Source: an uncultured Mollicutes bacterium
GTDB lineage: Bacteria > Bacillota_I > Bacilli_A > RF39 > UBA660
Assembly (NCBI GenBank): GCA_900543055.1
Contig: UQQI01000022.1
Coordinates: 1 to 24,454, forward strand
DNA: 24,454 nucleotides
Direction: 5' to 3'
Shown: one piece after another, positions 22,541 through 24,454 of the stretch
Layout of the letters: each line of letters begins with the position of its first letter
Position numbering within the stretch: the first letter of the stretch is position 1
Notes under the pieces: generated by a model
What the model was told of the DNA's origin: nothing
The model's input: only the letters and a program-made list of their open reading frames with translations
Database searches by the model: none
Program-made: the position numbers and the translations under genes

Positions 22541-24348
22541 AAAAATATATAAATGAAGATTTAGTAAAAATAATTATTAGTTTTATTTTATTTATAATTT
22601 CATTTTTTTTCAGTAGTGAAACTATAAAATTAATACTTATTGTAGTAGGGTACATAATTGTTGCTTATGAAATGTACATAGAAGCATTTAATGATTTTAA
22701 AGAAGGAGAAATATTTAATGAAGAACTTTTAATGATACTTGCAACTCTTGGAGCATTTTATATTCATTCATATGAGGAAGCATTGATGGTAATTTTATTG
22801 TTTCAATTAGGTGAATATTTAGAAAATTTAGCTGTTAATAAGAGTAAAGCTTCAATTACTAAGTTAATGGATTTAAGAGTAGACACAGTAAATATTGAAG
22901 ACAAGGGCAAAGTGAAATTAGAAGAAGCAAAAGTAGGAGATATATTTATTGTAAAAGCTGGAGAAAAAGTTCCATTAGATGGAGTAGTAGTTGATGGTGA
23001 AACATATATAGATACTTCTTCTTTAACGGGTGAATCAGTACCTAGAAAAGTTGCAAAAGATGAAAACATACTTAGTGGTTGTATTAATAAAGAATCGTTA
23101 ATAAAAGTACAAGCAACTACAACATCAAAAGACTCAACAGTTCAAAAAATAATTAATTTAATAGAAAATTCAAATGAAAAAAAATCAGAAACAGAAACGT
23201 TCATAAGAAAGTTTGCAAAAATATATACACCAATAATAGTAGTATCAGCATTTCTTTTAGTATTAATACCAACTCTTATGGGATATAACTTTAATGATTG
23301 GTTATATAGATCCTTAGTATTTTTAGTAACTTCTTGTCCTTGTGCTTTAGTTATTTCTGTTCCTCTTGGTTTTTATTCAGGAATAGGAAAAGCATCAAAA
23401 GAAGGTATATTAATAAAAGGTTCAAGTGAGTTAGAAAAACTTTTAAATATCGACTACTTATTATTAGATAAAACAGGTACTATTACTGAGGGAGTATTTG
23501 AAGTAACAGAAATAAATACTGAAATGGATGAAGATAAGTTTCTAAATATTGTTGCTAGTGTAGAAGAAAACTCAAATCATCCAATCGCAACTGCAATAAA
23601 AAACAAGAATAAAGAAAAATTACTAGAAGTAAAGAATCATAAAGAGATAACTGGTAAAGGTTTATCTTGTACAATCAATAATAAAGAAATATTAGTTGGT
23701 AATGACAAATTATTAAATGAAAATAATATTTCTTTTGATAAAGTTAATAAAGCAGGTACTGTTGTATATTTATCAATTAATAATGAATATAAAGGGTATT
23801 TACTTGTTTCAGATAAAATAAAAGAAACTAGTAAGAGTTTAAGTGAAGTAAAAGAAGTTATAAAACAAGAAATAATAATTTTATCAGGAGATAGCAAAAA
23901 TATAGTTGAAAGTGTCTCTAAAGAAGTAGGTGCTGATAAATATTATGGTGAATTATTACCAGAAGATAAAGTAGAGTATGTAGAAAAATATAAAAAACAA
24001 GGAAAAGTAATGTTTGTTGGTGATGGTGTAAATGATGCTCCTGTAATTAAAATGTCAGACGTTGGTGTATCAATGGGTGGTATTGGAAGCGATGCAGCAA
24101 TAGAAGCAAGTGATATTGTCTTAATGAGAGATGATTTAAGTAAAATAAAAACAGCAGTTAACATTGCAAAGGTAACTGATAGAAAAGTAAAAGAAAGTAT
24201 AATATTTGCTTTAGTTGTAAAAGCAATAGTCTTACTATTAGGAATATTTGGATTAAGTACAATTATTCTTGCAGTATTTGCAGATGTAGGTGTAACATTA
24301 TTAGTAATATTAAATGTAATAACAATATTTTATAAAAAGATAAAGTAA
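22537..24348 (+). CDS. P1B-2-type heavy-metal efflux ATPase (Zn/Cd/Pb)
   Basis: A 603-residue ATPase that pumps divalent metal out of the cell. Actuator TGES (164-167), metal-site CPC in TM6 (267-269), phosphorylation D311 in DKTGT, the HP dipeptide (348-349) and GDGVND (495-500) are present. K562 in V-K-A and D583 in A-D-V-G-V-T-L-L-V-I-L-N give the P1B-2 signature for Zn, Cd or Pb. It starts directly at the first TM helices and has no N-terminal CxxC/HMA metal-binding domain, so it is shorter than CadA or ZntA (about 700-730). It overlaps the repressor by 4 bases, implying coupled translation and metal-induced expression. A terminator hairpin follows. Confidence 0.95.
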   Translation: MKKYINEDLVKIIISFILFIISFFFSSETIKLILIVVGYIIVAYEMYIEAFNDFKEGEIFNEELLMILATLGAFYIHSYEEALMVILLFQLGEYLENLAVNKSKASITKLMDLRVDTVNIEDKGKVKLEEAKVGDIFIVKAGEKVPLDGVVVDGETYIDTSSLTGESVPRKVAKDENILSGCINKESLIKVQATTTSKDSTVQKIINLIENSNEKKSETETFIRKFAKIYTPIIVVSAFLLVLIPTLMGYNFNDWLYRSLVFLVTSCPCALVISVPLGFYSGIGKASKEGILIKGSSELEKLLNIDYLLLDKTGTITEGVFEVTEINTEMDEDKFLNIVASVEENSNHPIATAIKNKNKEKLLEVKNHKEITGKGLSCTINNKEILVGNDKLLNENNISFDKVNKAGTVVYLSINNEYKGYLLVSDKIKETSKSLSEVKEVIKQEIIILSGDSKNIVESVSKEVGADKYYGELLPEDKVEYVEKYKKQGKVMFVGDGVNDAPVIKMSDVGVSMGGIGSDAAIEASDIVLMRDDLSKIKTAVNIAKVTDRKVKESIIFALVVKAIVLLLGIFGLSTIILAVFADVGVTLLVILNVITIFYKKIK

Positions 24349-24369
24349 AAAAAGAGCATTTATGATATG

Positions 24370-24408
24370 AACCCCGTTTCTTGGACATAAGAAACGAGGT
24401 TTTTATTA
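24370..24408 (+). terminator. Probable rho-independent terminator after the ATPase
   Basis: AACC-C-CGTTTCTT (24370-24382) pairs with AAGAAACG-A-GGTT (24389-24401), 12 bp with one mismatch and a 6-base loop, then a T run (24400-24404). Confidence 0.7.
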
Positions 24409-24452
24409 TGTTCCGGGATAGGAACATAATAAAACCACCCGCTATGCGGGTG
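24401..24452. repeat. Two further strong hairpins at the window edge, possible IS200/IS605-type element end
   Basis: TTTTATTATGTTCC (24401-24414) and its complement (24421-24434) form a perfect 14-bp stem with a 6-base loop. CACCCGC (24436-24442) and GCGGGTG (24446-24452) form a 7-bp GC-rich stem with a 3-base loop. Together with the hairpin at 24370 they make three stems in about 85 bases, with GC content well above the surroundings. Subterminal hairpins like these flank IS200/IS605-family elements, but no transposase is in view. Confidence 0.5.
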
Positions 24453-24454
24453 AG

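Noticed and set aside
22314..22655. 113-codon open frame on the - strand
   Set aside because: Covers the ArsR gene and the ATPase start; composition is that of complemented AT-rich coding DNA, with no motif.
1..24454. CRISPR array, tRNA or rRNA genes
   Set aside because: No regularly spaced direct repeats, cloverleaf-like segments or conserved rRNA stretches were seen by eye on either strand.

Overview
Organism. The window is very AT-rich and coding-dense. Shine-Dalgarno sites are strong (AAAGGAG, AGGAGG types), TGA is used as a stop and TGG for Trp. The genes include TagGH-type export, FemAB, a TSCPD protein, YfhO and an Rpn-type nuclease remnant. Together these point to a walled, low-GC member of the Bacillota, probably a host-associated Bacilli or Clostridia lineage. 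This is inference from gene families and codon use; no marker gene such as rRNA is present.

Layout. Positions 1-4801 hold membrane-sugar genes: a 5'-truncated GtrII-like GT-C enzyme, a GtrB-like polyprenyl-phosphate glycosyltransferase, a family-2 glycosyltransferase and a DUF6056 membrane protein. They end at a terminator near 4807. Next come an acyltransferase-3 gene (4936-6024) and the ABC exporter pair tagH and tagG (6111-7633, terminator 7635-7663). A single-TM FtsK-like ATPase has its own promoter and terminator (7711-8659). A three-gene unit follows (8731-14757, terminator 14766-14795): a pyruvyltransferase fused to an iron-sulfur F420-hydrogenase-type module, a double-headed GT2-GT4 enzyme, and a secreted GH25 muramidase with wall-binding repeats. 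Positions 14816-15344 (minus strand) are a broken Rpn/PD-(D/E)XK gene, and a 14-bp palindrome lies beside it.

The right half contains a lipid kinase with a YjdF-like membrane protein (to 17277), a two-TM protein of unknown function, and then a FemABX - TSCPD - YfhO operon (18130-22156). The last operon is an ArsR/SmtB repressor plus a P1B-2 metal ATPase, with a clear 12-2-12 operator. The right edge has three consecutive strong hairpins, the first probably a terminator; the others may mark the end of a mobile element.

How the genes fit. Most of the window can be read as making, exporting and decorating a cell-surface glycopolymer. Cytoplasmic transferases build it and TagGH exports it. The GtrB-like enzyme could charge a lipid carrier for GT-C enzymes (GtrII-like, DUF6056, YfhO) acting outside. 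The GH25 enzyme may bind the finished wall. The lipid kinase, YfhO and FemABX would fit lipoteichoic-acid and peptidoglycan upkeep. The polymer's chemistry cannot be read from the sequence. The least explained pieces are the mini-FtsK ATPase, the pyruvyltransferase/Fe-S fusion and the bitopic protein at 17335.
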